A stretch of DNA of 64,000 nt from Mesorhizobium huakuii (GTDB taxonomy: Bacteria; Pseudomonadota; Alphaproteobacteria; Rhizobiales; Rhizobiaceae). Shown piece by piece: positions 26,975-34,554 of the stretch (within the stretch, counting starts at the first letter, position 1; every line of letters begins with the position of its first letter). The translations under genes were made by a program, and so were the position numbers. The notes beneath the pieces were generated by a model that was not told where the DNA came from, did no database searches, and saw only the letters and a program-made list of their open reading frames with translations. The DNA lies in assembly GCF_014189455.1 (NCBI RefSeq), contig NZ_CP050296.1, positions 6,072,001-6,136,000 of the forward strand. The letters are read 5' to 3'.

Positions 26975-27405
26975 CAGAGGTCGCGCTTGCGGACGGCCCG
27001 CTTGACCGAGCCGCGGCTGTCGATGAAGTCACGCTTCCAGAATACCGATTTGTCCAGGTTGATGCGCTTGGCTTCCTTGATCATCGGCAGGATGTGGGAC
27101 GACGATCGCGTCGCCAGCACCGTCACTGCGGTGGCGTCGCCGCCGGGAAACGGATTGAGCGGCCCGCCATTCGTCGCCCACGCCTCGGCTATCTCGCGGC
27201 TGGTCTGGATCCAGCCGACATAAGCGACGATGGCGTCGTCGATCGAGCCGATCATATGTGTCTGCTGATCCAGCTGGTAGCGCAGCGTCTTCACCATCAG
27301 GCCGAATTCGTAGCCATCAAAAGGCGGATAATGCGCGATGAAGTTGCAAACAAGTCCGAGCGAAAGCGGATTGCTGGGAATACGGGTAAATAGAAGATTG
27401 CGCAT
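26974..27405 (-). CDS. Small protein, possibly HlyC/GNAT-like acyltransferase
   Basis: 143 aa from ATG 27405 (MRNLLFTRIPSNPLSLG). A GTG start at 27429 would add 8 residues. The central segment DDAIVAYVGWIQTSREIAEAW resembles the 'DD.PVAY.SW..LS.E.E' strand pair of HlyC-type toxin-activating lysine acyltransferases, a GNAT relative. The following ATAVTVLATRS and basic tail (WKRDF...RAVRKRDL) look like the acyl-donor half of GNAT folds. The match is by eye and weak. HlyC's conserved His/Asp pair cannot be placed with confidence. First gene of the run leading to the hydrolase-like protein and sulfotransferase, overlapping the former by 4 bases (ATGA). Confidence 0.5.
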   Translation of the reverse strand: MRNLLFTRIPSNPLSLGLVCNFIAHYPPFDGYEFGLMVKTLRYQLDQQTHMIGSIDDAIVAYVGWIQTSREIAEAWATNGGPLNPFPGGDATAVTVLATRSSSHILPMIKEAKRINLDKSVFWKRDFIDSRGSVKRAVRKRDL

Positions 27406-27601
27406 GCCTAGATTGTTGACCCCGCCCACCCCAGATCATAACGATCAATCCGTACTCGCCACGAAACACGAAGACAATCGGAATCAGCGAACCGCTCGGC
27501 TTGGCTATGTTGCATATCCAAAGCGAATGTCGCGCGCTCGGAACGCCTCCGAACTGCCAAGCTAAACAACGTTTTGCCGAGGACGAAGCAGGAGAACAAG
27601 A

Positions 27602-28465
27602 ATGGCCCAGGACAGTCCTTTCACAGTTGACGCGGACTGGCTGCAGACGCGCCTGGGCGAGCCGGGCCTGACGATCATTGACGCGTCCTGGTATCTGCCG
27701 GCGCAAAAGCGCGACGCCCGTGCGGAATATCAGGCCGCGCACATTCCAGGCGCCCGCTTCCTGGACCAGGATGCGGTTTCGGATCCTGACGCTGCTTTGC
27801 CGCACACGCTGCCGTCGCCGCAGCACTTCGCGCAATATGTCGGCGCGATGGGCGTCTCGGCCGACGACACCATCGTCATCTATGACGGTCCGGGATTCTT
27901 CTCGGCACCCCGGGCCTGGTGGATGTTCCGCATCATGGGCGTTTTCCAGACCTATATTCTGGATGGTGGGTTCGACGCCTGGAAAGCGGCCGGCCGGCCG
28001 GTGACGGCCGAGCTGACGAAGATCGCGCCAAGTGTGTTCCATGCCGATTTCGACGCCGGTCGTGTCGCCAGCCTCGCCGACATGCGCCGGATCGTCGAGA
28101 CCAGCGCCAGCCAGATCGCCGATGCCCGTGGACCCGGCCGCTTCACCGGTGCCGAGCCCGAGCCGCGCCCGGGTGTCCGCTCCGGCCATATGCCGGGCGC
28201 GCGCAATGTGCCGTACTCCGCACTGTCGGAAAACGGCGAACTGCTGTCGAAGGACCGTTTGCGCAAGGTGATCGAGGAGGCCGGCATTGATCTGTCGAAG
28301 CCCGTCGTCACATCTTGCGGCTCCGGTGTCACCGCCGCGGTCATCACTCTGGCGCTGGAGACGCTTGGCCACACCGACAACAGGCTTTATGACGGCTCGT
28401 GGACCGAGTGGGGCGGGCTCTCCGACACGCCTGTCGCGATCGGCCCGGCTACCGGCAAGGAATGA
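27602..28465 (+). CDS. sseA: 3-mercaptopyruvate sulfurtransferase
   Basis: 287-aa two-domain rhodanese. The N-terminal inactive domain has DASWYLP, EYQAAHIPGARFLD and VIYDGPGFFSAPRAWWMF. The C-terminal domain has the catalytic loop SCGSGVTAAV (Cys near residue 239) and GSWTEWG. The CGSGVT loop identifies the mercaptopyruvate type (thiosulfate enzymes have CRKGVT). It moves sulfur from 3-mercaptopyruvate to thiols or cyanide. ATG at 27602 follows AGGAGAACAAG. The stop overlaps the ATG of the following GNAT gene. Confidence 0.94.
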   Translation: MAQDSPFTVDADWLQTRLGEPGLTIIDASWYLPAQKRDARAEYQAAHIPGARFLDQDAVSDPDAALPHTLPSPQHFAQYVGAMGVSADDTIVIYDGPGFFSAPRAWWMFRIMGVFQTYILDGGFDAWKAAGRPVTAELTKIAPSVFHADFDAGRVASLADMRRIVETSASQIADARGPGRFTGAEPEPRPGVRSGHMPGARNVPYSALSENGELLSKDRLRKVIEEAGIDLSKPVVTSCGSGVTAAVITLALETLGHTDNRLYDGSWTEWGGLSDTPVAIGPATGKE

Positions 28466-29034
28466 AGACGATGGAAAACGGTGTGCTGCAGGACATTGAA
28501 GTCACGGTGACTTTTCTTGAAATGCATGCCCCTCCTGCCGTCTCGCCGCCGGTGCCCTACAACCGCCAGGTCGCGCTGCTGAAGACCAAGGACATTCCCC
28601 TGCATTTCTACCGCTATTTGATGGATAGGGTGGGCCGCAAATGGCATTGGGTGAATGTTCTGAGGCTGGATGACGACGAGCTTTCGGCGGGCATCCACCG
28701 TGAGGATCGCGACATCAGGGTGCTTTATCTCGACGGTGCGCCGGCCGGCTTCTTTGACCTCAAGCCGCATCTGCCTGAAGAAGTCGAGCTCGCCTATTTC
28801 GGCATGATGGAACATGCCACCGGGCAAGGCATTGGTCGCTGGTTCCTGGGCTCGGCGATTTCAGCCGCCTGGTCGCATGGGCCGAAACGGGTGACGGTGC
28901 AGACCTGCACGCTTGACCATCCGGCGGCTCTGCCGCTCTACCAGAAGCTCGGTTTCAAGCCGGTCGCGCAGAAGAAAGAGGTCGTGCATCCGCTGCCTTT
29001 CGCCGAGCGCTCGGCCAGCGTCATGCGGCCCTGA
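28462..29034 (+). CDS. GNAT family N-acetyltransferase
   Basis: About 190 aa. The acetyl-CoA loop is visible as ATGQGIGRWFLGSAI (Q/R-x-x-G-x-G/A, about residues 122-135), preceded by the EVELAYFGMM strand and followed by VQTCTLDHPAALPLYQKLGFKPV, typical of motif B. Start may be ATG 28462, overlapping the sseA stop by four bases, or ATG 28471, which has AAGGA at good spacing. Substrate unknown. It is co-transcribed with sseA, by position. Confidence 0.9.
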   Translation: MKTMENGVLQDIEVTVTFLEMHAPPAVSPPVPYNRQVALLKTKDIPLHFYRYLMDRVGRKWHWVNVLRLDDDELSAGIHREDRDIRVLYLDGAPAGFFDLKPHLPEEVELAYFGMMEHATGQGIGRWFLGSAISAAWSHGPKRVTVQTCTLDHPAALPLYQKLGFKPVAQKKEVVHPLPFAERSASVMRP

Positions 29035-29423
29035 TTTCAGCCGGAATCCGACACCAACCGGAACCTGAACCGATCGTTCATCGCCGCTTCAGCCTGCCTT
29101 TGGCATCTTGCCCACATCATCAATGCGGCAGAGGCTGAAGGAGAAAAGACATGCTGACACGCCGTACCCTTGCCGCCGCGCTGATCGCCGCGATTGCCAT
29201 GCCGAGCCTTGCCGCCGCCTAGGCGACGACGCCTTCGGCCGCGACGATCGAGCGGAAGCTCGAAGCGGCGCCCCGAGTGAAGCTGCGGCCGAACGAGCGC
29301 GTTACCATCCGCGAATTCAAGCGCAGGCCGGATTTGCGCCGCATGGCGCGCTCGATCGACATCCAGTCGATCAATTTCGCCTTCGGCTCGGCCGCCATCT
29401 CCAATTCGCAATACGACAAGATC

Positions 29424-29432
29424 GAGACCATC
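29424..29432 (+). repeat. Target site duplication, left copy
   Basis: GAGACCATC directly before the IS256 element, repeated at 30832-30840. Nine bases, the expected size for IS256-family insertion. Confidence 0.9.
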
Positions 29433-30831
29433 GAGCTATGCTGCAATTTGGGTGACGAGGCTGATCAAGCGGCGCTCTGCGGCTTCAGTTCAATGACCTC
29501 GATTCCATCCTGGAACGTTGCACCTGCGATGAGTTTAGGCAACTGATTTTGTCCTTTCAGTCGTCGCCACGTCCTGGCCGCGGCCATGACCAGCTTGAAG
29601 ACCATCAGCCTGGCGGTTTTCGAGGAGAGTGAGCCCTTGGTACGCACCGTGCGATGGCGAACGGTCGCAAAGACGCTCTCGATGGGATTGGACGTTCGCA
29701 GATGATCCCAATGTTCGGCGGGGAAATCGTAGAACGCCAGCAAGGCATTCTGATCTTTGGTCAGGCAGTCGACCGCCTTGCCGTATTTCGCATCATATTT
29801 CTCGACAAAGACGGCAATCGCCGTCTCGGCTGAGGCTCGGTTCGGGGCGGAAAAGATTTCGCGCAAGTCCGTCTTCATGGCGGCCTGCACCGATTTCGGC
29901 ACCTTGTTGAGCACGTTGGCTGTCTTGTGCACCCAGCATCGCTGGTGCTTGGTGCCGGGAAGGAGCTCATCGAGCGCTTTCCAGAAGCCAAGCGCGCCGT
30001 CGCCGACGGCAAGATCGGGCGCGATCTGCAGGCCACGACGCTTGACGTCGACCAGCAGCTCGCGCCAGCTCTGTGCGCTCTCACGAATGCCGGTCTGGAA
30101 GCCGAGCAGCTCTTTCTTGCCCTCGGGCGTGGCGCCGATCAGGACCAGCATGCATTCGGCATGATCTTCCATCCGGGCCTGCAGGTAGACCCCGTCCGCC
30201 CACACATACACATAGCGGCGCGCCGAAAGATCGCGCTTTTGCCAACGATCGTATTCGATGCCCCACTCCGCCGTCAGTCGCGTGATCACCGAGGGTGAGA
30301 GGTTCGGCGCCTCCTTGCCCAACAGAGCTGCCAGAGCTTCCTGAAAGTCGCCCGTCGAAATGCCGCGCAGATAGAGAACGGGAAGAAGCGCATCCAGACT
30401 TCGTGTCCGACGCGCCCATTTCGGCAGGATCGATGAGGAAAAACGGATGCGCTCCGCTTCACCGTTCGCGCCGCGATCCCGGACCTTCACCCGGCTGACG
30501 GGCACCGCCCCGATCCCCGTCTGGATGCTCCGCTCCGGCCCGTGACCGTGCCGGACCAGCCGGTCACGTCCGTCCGGAAGCTTGAGATCCCGCATCTCGG
30601 CAAGAAACGCTTCGGCCTCCATCTCGATCGCCTGCGCCAGCAATTTGCGCGCGCCGGTGCGAAGCACATCCGTCAGGGGATCATCGATTTCGTCGGGCTG
30701 ACGAAGGCGAACAATGTTGATAGTCTCGTTCATGGCGTATCGCTCTCCTTGAGAGGTTCTGGCAGGCTTCATCACCCGCCTCGATACGCCGCCCTTCTCA
30801 AACCGTCATCACCCAGTTTCAGCCATAGCTC
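29433..30831 (-). mobile_element. IS256-family insertion sequence, complete (1399 bp)
   Basis: Bounded by terminal inverted repeats that begin with a perfect GAGCTATG at both ends and continue imperfectly (shared inner block TGGGTGA) over about 26 bases, and flanked by the 9-bp duplication GAGACCATC. It carries one transposase gene on the minus strand. Ends and duplication are intact, so the insertion looks recent. It lies inside an OmpA-family gene. Confidence 0.92.
29465..30733 (-). CDS. IS256 family transposase
   Basis: 422-aa Mutator/IS256-type transposase. Start ATG 30733 (MNETINIVRLRQPDEI) follows AAGGAGAG. An upstream ATG at 30775 gives a longer form without support. DDE residues are visible: Asp in YVWADGVYLQAR, Asp in DLAVGDGALGFWKAL and Glu in RTSNPIESVFATVRHR, with the KGSLSSKTARLMVFKL signature downstream. 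The C-terminus is complete and no frame break is seen, so it could be active. Confidence 0.96.
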   Translation of the reverse strand: MNETINIVRLRQPDEIDDPLTDVLRTGARKLLAQAIEMEAEAFLAEMRDLKLPDGRDRLVRHGHGPERSIQTGIGAVPVSRVKVRDRGANGEAERIRFSSSILPKWARRTRSLDALLPVLYLRGISTGDFQEALAALLGKEAPNLSPSVITRLTAEWGIEYDRWQKRDLSARRYVYVWADGVYLQARMEDHAECMLVLIGATPEGKKELLGFQTGIRESAQSWRELLVDVKRRGLQIAPDLAVGDGALGFWKALDELLPGTKHQRCWVHKTANVLNKVPKSVQAAMKTDLREIFSAPNRASAETAIAVFVEKYDAKYGKAVDCLTKDQNALLAFYDFPAEHWDHLRTSNPIESVFATVRHRTVRTKGSLSSKTARLMVFKLVMAAARTWRRLKGQNQLPKLIAGATFQDGIEVIELKPQSAA

Positions 30832-30840
30832 GAGACCATC
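30832..30840 (+). repeat. Target site duplication, right copy
   Basis: GAGACCATC immediately after the IS256 right end, identical to 29424-29432. Confidence 0.9.
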
Positions 30841-31275
30841 GCCGACGCACTGCAACGCATCCTGCGCCGCGATCCCGGTGCGCGCGTGCTGATCGAAGGG
30901 CACACCGATGCGGTGGGCTCCTTCCAGTCGAACCAGATCCTGTCCGAACAGCGCGCGGCTTCGCTGAAACGCACGCTGGTGCGCGAATTCGGCGTGCCCG
31001 GCTATGCCCTGGAAACCGTGGGTTACGGCGAGGAGTTCCTGCTCGTGCCGACGCAGAACGAAAACTGGCAGAATCGCAGGGTGACATTGCGGCGCTTCGA
31101 CGACTTCATTCGGTGATCCGGAGCCCTGCCAATTTTAGTTAGCCGGTGTAGATTATCGGCATGGCGCTATCACTGGGGCTTTTGATCTATGCGAGGGACT
31201 GATCACCAACATCGGATCTGTCCCTCGATCCCTTGGCAAGAATCGGGTGGGAAGCATCGGCCCGAGCGCATAATT

Positions 31276-31294
31276 TCCGGTCGACAACACCGGA
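31276..31294 (+). promoter_or_regulatory. Small hairpin covering the ribosome site of the DUF1203 gene
   Basis: TCCGGT-cgacaac-ACCGGA. The right arm includes most of the GGAG ribosome site (31292-31295) of the gene that starts at 31304, so the stem could lower translation. Inference from sequence only. Confidence 0.35.
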
Positions 31295-31303
31295 GATTTC
31301 ACC

Positions 31304-31771
31304 ATGACCATTCAGTTCAAGGCGCTACCCACCGACCATGTCAGGGCACTGCAGCGAGGTGGTCCCGATGCATACGGCCAGACGCCCGAGCGCAGGATTT
31401 CAGACGGTGACGGCATGCCTTGCCGGCATTGCCTGAAGAACATCGCCGCCGGCGATGCCTATCTCATCCTTGCCTATCGCCCTTTTCCGGAGCTTCAGCC
31501 CTATGCTGAAACCGGCCCGATCTTCCTGCACGCCGAAGAATGCGAACGTGCCGACGGAAGCGAAGAACTTCCCGAGATTCTCGAAAGCCCGGACTATATC
31601 GTGCGCGGCTATGGCAGGGATGATCGCATCGTCTATGGCAGCGGCGGGGTCATCCCGACAGGGGCAGTCGTTGCGCGGGCCAAGGCCTTGTTCGAACGAG
31701 CCGACATTGCCTATGTGCATGTCCGCTCGGCGCGCAACAACTGCTATCAGTGCCGGATTGAACGGGCCTGA
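31304..31771 (+). CDS. DUF1203 domain-containing protein
   Basis: 155 aa. The conserved pattern of DUF1203 is visible: PCRHCLKNIAAGDAYLILAYRPF (about 38-60), the ETGPIFLHAEEC segment (about 68-79), then PDYIVRGYGRDDRIVYGSGG and the C-terminal YVHVRSARNNCYQC. Several conserved Cys and His residues might bind a metal or be redox active, but the function of the family is unknown to me. Monocistronic, followed by a terminator at 31890. Confidence 0.88.
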   Translation: MTIQFKALPTDHVRALQRGGPDAYGQTPERRISDGDGMPCRHCLKNIAAGDAYLILAYRPFPELQPYAETGPIFLHAEECERADGSEELPEILESPDYIVRGYGRDDRIVYGSGGVIPTGAVVARAKALFERADIAYVHVRSARNNCYQCRIERA

Positions 31772-31889
31772 ACCACAAGGATTGCGGTCAAGAAGCCTGT
31801 CGTACTCCCGTCGCATAGATGCGATAGAAGGCGAGTGTCAATCGATTGGCCGACCGCGGATGAACCGGCGGCAATCTCGATATCGAGGA

Positions 31890-31915
31890 AGCGGGGCTTT
31901 GGCTCCGCTTTTTTG
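31890..31915 (+). terminator. Rho-independent terminator after the DUF1203 gene
   Basis: AGCGGGGC-ttt-GGCTCCGCT followed by TTTTT. Confidence 0.7.
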
Positions 31916-31936
31916 TTGCCTGCACTTGGCAGGCAG

Positions 31937-31968
31937 AAAAAACCCGCCGGCACGGGCCGGCGGGCTGA
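31937..31968 (-). terminator. Rho-independent terminator of ald
   Basis: AACCCGCCGGC-acg-GGCCGGCGGG, which on the minus strand ends in a T-run. It lies 26 bases after the ald stop. Confidence 0.85.
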
Positions 31969-31993
31969 CAGGAGGAAACTCTTGTAATTCAGG

Positions 31994-33109
31994 TTACGCG
32001 GCCAGGACAGCTTTTGGCTCGACCAGTTCGTAGCCGAGCGCTTCGGCCACCGCACGATTCGTGATCTTGCCCTTGTGGACATTGAGGCCGTTGCGCAAAT
32101 GATGGTCGTCGACCAGCGCCTTCAGGCCCTTGTCGGCGAGTTGCAGGCCGTAATGCAGCGTCGCATTGTTCAGCGCATGGGCCGAGGTGACCGGCACGGC
32201 GCCCGGCATGTTGGCGACGCAATAGTGGATGACGCCGTCGACCTCGTAGGTGGGCTCGGCGTGGGTCGTCGCATGCGAGGTCTCGAAGCAGCCGCCCTGG
32301 TCGATGGCGACGTCGACCAGCACCGAGCCCTTCTTCATGCCCGACAGCATTTCGCGGGTGACGAGCTTGGGTGCAGCAGCGCCCGGGATCAGCACGGCGC
32401 CGACGACGATGTCGGCCGAGAAGCATTCTTCCTCGAGCGCCTCGACGGTCGAGTAGCGGGTGTGCACACGGCCGGCGAAGAGGTCGTCGAGCTGCCGCAG
32501 GCGCGGGATCGAACGGTCGATGATGGTGACGTCGGCGCCAAGGCCGGCGGCCATGCGGGCCGCGTGCAGGCCGACGACGCCGCCGCCGAGCACGGTGACT
32601 TTGCCGGGCAGCACGCCGGGCACGCCGCCGAGCAGAACGCCGCGGCCGCCATTGGCCTTCTGCAGCGCCGTGGCGCCGGCCTGGATCGACAGGCGGCCGG
32701 CGACTTCCGACATCGGCGCGAGCAGCGGCAGGCCGCCACGGTCGTCGGTCACGGTCTCGTAAGCGATCGCGGTGACGCCCGAAGCGAGCAGGCCCTTGGT
32801 CTGCTCCGGATCCGGAGCCAGGTGCAGATAGGTGTACAGGATCTGGCCGTCGCGCAACTGCACCCACTCATTGGGCTGCGGCTCCTTGACCTTGACGATC
32901 ATGTCCGACTTGGCGAACACGTCGGCGGCGGTCTTGGCGATGGTGGCGCCGGCGGCGCGATAGGCATTGTCATCGGCGCCGATGCCGGCACCGGCACCGG
33001 CCTCGACCAGCACTTCGTGGCCGTGCGCCACATATTCGCGGACCGAGCCTGGCGTGAGGCCGACGCGATATTCGTGGTTCTTGATTTCCTTCGGGCAACC
33101 GACGCGCAT
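31994..33109 (-). CDS. ald: Alanine dehydrogenase
   Basis: 371-aa NAD-dependent L-alanine dehydrogenase (alanine to pyruvate and ammonia). [20 protein letters not shown] at the N-terminus carries the substrate Arg, [11 protein letters not shown] and YLHLAPDP follow, and the NAD fold has [22 protein letters not shown] (about residues 170-190). The catalytic His is in TYLHLA and the Asp in the C-terminal [13 protein letters not shown] region by family alignment. ATG at 33109 follows AGGAGAAGACA. Divergent from an Lrp/AsnC gene, the usual alanine-responsive activator arrangement, so induction by alanine is expected. Confidence 0.96.
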   Translation of the reverse strand: MRVGCPKEIKNHEYRVGLTPGSVREYVAHGHEVLVEAGAGAGIGADDNAYRAAGATIAKTAADVFAKSDMIVKVKEPQPNEWVQLRDGQILYTYLHLAPDPEQTKGLLASGVTAIAYETVTDDRGGLPLLAPMSEVAGRLSIQAGATALQKANGGRGVLLGGVPGVLPGKVTVLGGGVVGLHAARMAAGLGADVTIIDRSIPRLRQLDDLFAGRVHTRYSTVEALEEECFSADIVVGAVLIPGAAAPKLVTREMLSGMKKGSVLVDVAIDQGGCFETSHATTHAEPTYEVDGVIHYCVANMPGAVPVTSAHALNNATLHYGLQLADKGLKALVDDHHLRNGLNVHKGKITNRAVAEALGYELVEPKAVLAA

Positions 33110-33266
33110 TGTCTTCTCCTGATCCGGGCCCTTTTGGGCTCACTCCCTGTATTGTCGGAGTGAACCACGAATTGGCGCACAAGTGTTTGCGAATGCGCTT
33201 GCGCGGACAGGCAGGTTTCGATAATCCTTGCGCGAAATAGCAGGATATTCGCAGGATTCACGAAAA

Positions 33267-33740
33267 ATGCCGCTCGACAGGATCGATATCGCCATTCTCG
33301 AGACGTTGCAGAAGGATGGCCGGATACCCAATGCGGCACTCGCCGAGAAGGTTGGCCTGTCGCAGTCGGCCTGTTCGCGTCGGCTCGATAATCTGGAAAA
33401 ATCCGGAACCATTCGCGGCTATCACGCCCGACTGTCCAACGCAGCGCTCGGTCATCAGATGACGGCGATCGTGCATATATCGCTGTCGGGCCAGTTCGAG
33501 AAAACGCTGTCGGATTTCGAGGCGGCGATCAAGCGTTGCCCCAACGTACTGTCCTGCCATCTGATGTCGGGCGAGTACGACTACATCCTGCGCATCGCGG
33601 CAAAAGACCTGGTCGACTATGAGCGCATCCACAAGGAATGGCTGTCGGCCATGCCGCACGTGACCAAGATCAACTCGTCCTTTGCCTTGCGCGAAATCGT
33701 CGACCGCACGGCGATGGGCATGAAGCCGGAGATGGCTTAG
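33267..33740 (+). CDS. Lrp/AsnC family transcriptional regulator, probably AldR type
   Basis: 157 aa from ATG 33267 (MPLDRIDIAILETLQKDGR). The upstream ATG at 33228 is less likely. The N-terminal helix-turn-helix is IPNAALAEKVGLSQSACSRRLDNLEKSG (winged HTH of the Lrp family). The C-terminal RAM effector domain begins at AIVHISLSGQ and contains VLSCHLMSGEYDYILRI. It is divergent from ald with a 157-bp shared promoter region, which points to control of alanine catabolism. This is inferred from position and family. Its end overlaps the convergent 5-FCL gene by four bases. Confidence 0.92.
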   Translation: MPLDRIDIAILETLQKDGRIPNAALAEKVGLSQSACSRRLDNLEKSGTIRGYHARLSNAALGHQMTAIVHISLSGQFEKTLSDFEAAIKRCPNVLSCHLMSGEYDYILRIAAKDLVDYERIHKEWLSAMPHVTKINSSFALREIVDRTAMGMKPEMA

Positions 33741-34390
33741 CTGGCCTCCGTCACCACCCGATCCATCGCAATGTCATGCGGCTGCGGATAGATGGTGGCG
33801 ATGCGTTGCAGTTCGTAGCCGACGCCGATGACCAGCGGCTTGAACGGCATGGCGGCCAGCGTGCGGTCGAAGAAGCCGCCGCCATAGCCCAGGCGATAGT
33901 TTACCGGATCGATGCCGACGATCGGCGAGATGACGATATCAGGCAGCACCGGATCGCCCTCGGCCGGGATCGGGATGTTCCAGACGCCTTTTTCCAGCCG
34001 GTCACCGGATTTGTAGGCACGGAAGATCAGCGGGCGCCCTTTCTCGACGACGATGGGCAGCGCGGTGCGGCCGCCGCGCGCATTGACGGATGCCATCCAA
34101 GGCCGCAGGTCCGGCTCGCCGCGAAACGGCCAGTAAAGACTGACCATGCGGCCACTGATCGCGCCGATGATCGCGTCGAGCCCCTCGGCAATGCGCTGGG
34201 ACATTGCTGCCCTCGCATCGGCCGAAACAGCAAGGCGGGCGGCGATCAGCCGTTCGCGCTCGGCCTTGCGCCAACGCCTCACATCGGTCCAGTCGGATAG
34301 CGGTGCCTGAAATTCCCGATCGAGTTCATGCATGAAACAGGGCGGCGAGGCATACTGTGCCGGACCCTGGTCGTCATGATCGTTGGCCAT
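33737..34390 (-). CDS. 5-formyltetrahydrofolate cyclo-ligase
   Basis: 217 aa. It converts 5-formyl-THF to 5,10-methenyl-THF with ATP. The basic N-terminal DVRRWRKAERERLIAARLAV matches the substrate and ATP region, VSLYWPFRGEPDLRPW and VISPIVGIDPVNYRLGYGGGFFDRTLA contain the hallmark GYGGGFYDR-like motif (Phe for Tyr). The N-terminal extension of about 35 residues before DVRRWRK is longer than in many homologues, so a later start (Met20) is possible. The gene converges with the AsnC-type regulator and is divergent from NDH-2. Confidence 0.9.
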   Translation of the reverse strand: MANDHDDQGPAQYASPPCFMHELDREFQAPLSDWTDVRRWRKAERERLIAARLAVSADARAAMSQRIAEGLDAIIGAISGRMVSLYWPFRGEPDLRPWMASVNARGGRTALPIVVEKGRPLIFRAYKSGDRLEKGVWNIPIPAEGDPVLPDIVISPIVGIDPVNYRLGYGGGFFDRTLAAMPFKPLVIGVGYELQRIATIYPQPHDIAMDRVVTEAS

Positions 34391-34554
34391 GCGGACACCT
34401 CATAGCGTGTTCTATGAGGCTATACCTCGCGACACGATATAACTTGTGCATTCACGACATGGAACGGCGAGTCCCGGGCACCGTCCCTCTGTTGCTGCAA
34501 TGCACAAAAATACCTACATCTGGGACAGGCAATCTTGCCGTCAGGATGAATGAG

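Larger units (their letters stand above)
29151..31116 (+). pseudogene. OmpA-family protein gene, broken by an amber codon and an IS256 insertion
   Basis: Starts at ATG 29151 behind AAGGAG with a signal peptide MLTRRTLAAALIAAIAMPSL. Codon 24 is TAG (29220), just at the likely cleavage site, where CAG would give the usual LAAAQ. The frame then continues (RKLEAAPRVKLRPN, SIDIQSINFAFGSAAIS) to 29432, where a 1.4-kb IS is inserted. After the IS the frame resumes at 30841 (ADALQRILRRDP...VLIEGHTDAVGS...NQILSEQRAASLKR), the OmpA peptidoglycan-binding domain with its conserved Asp and Arg, and ends at 31116. Removing the IS and one target copy restores the frame exactly. Intact protein would be about 186 aa. 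Confidence 0.9.
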
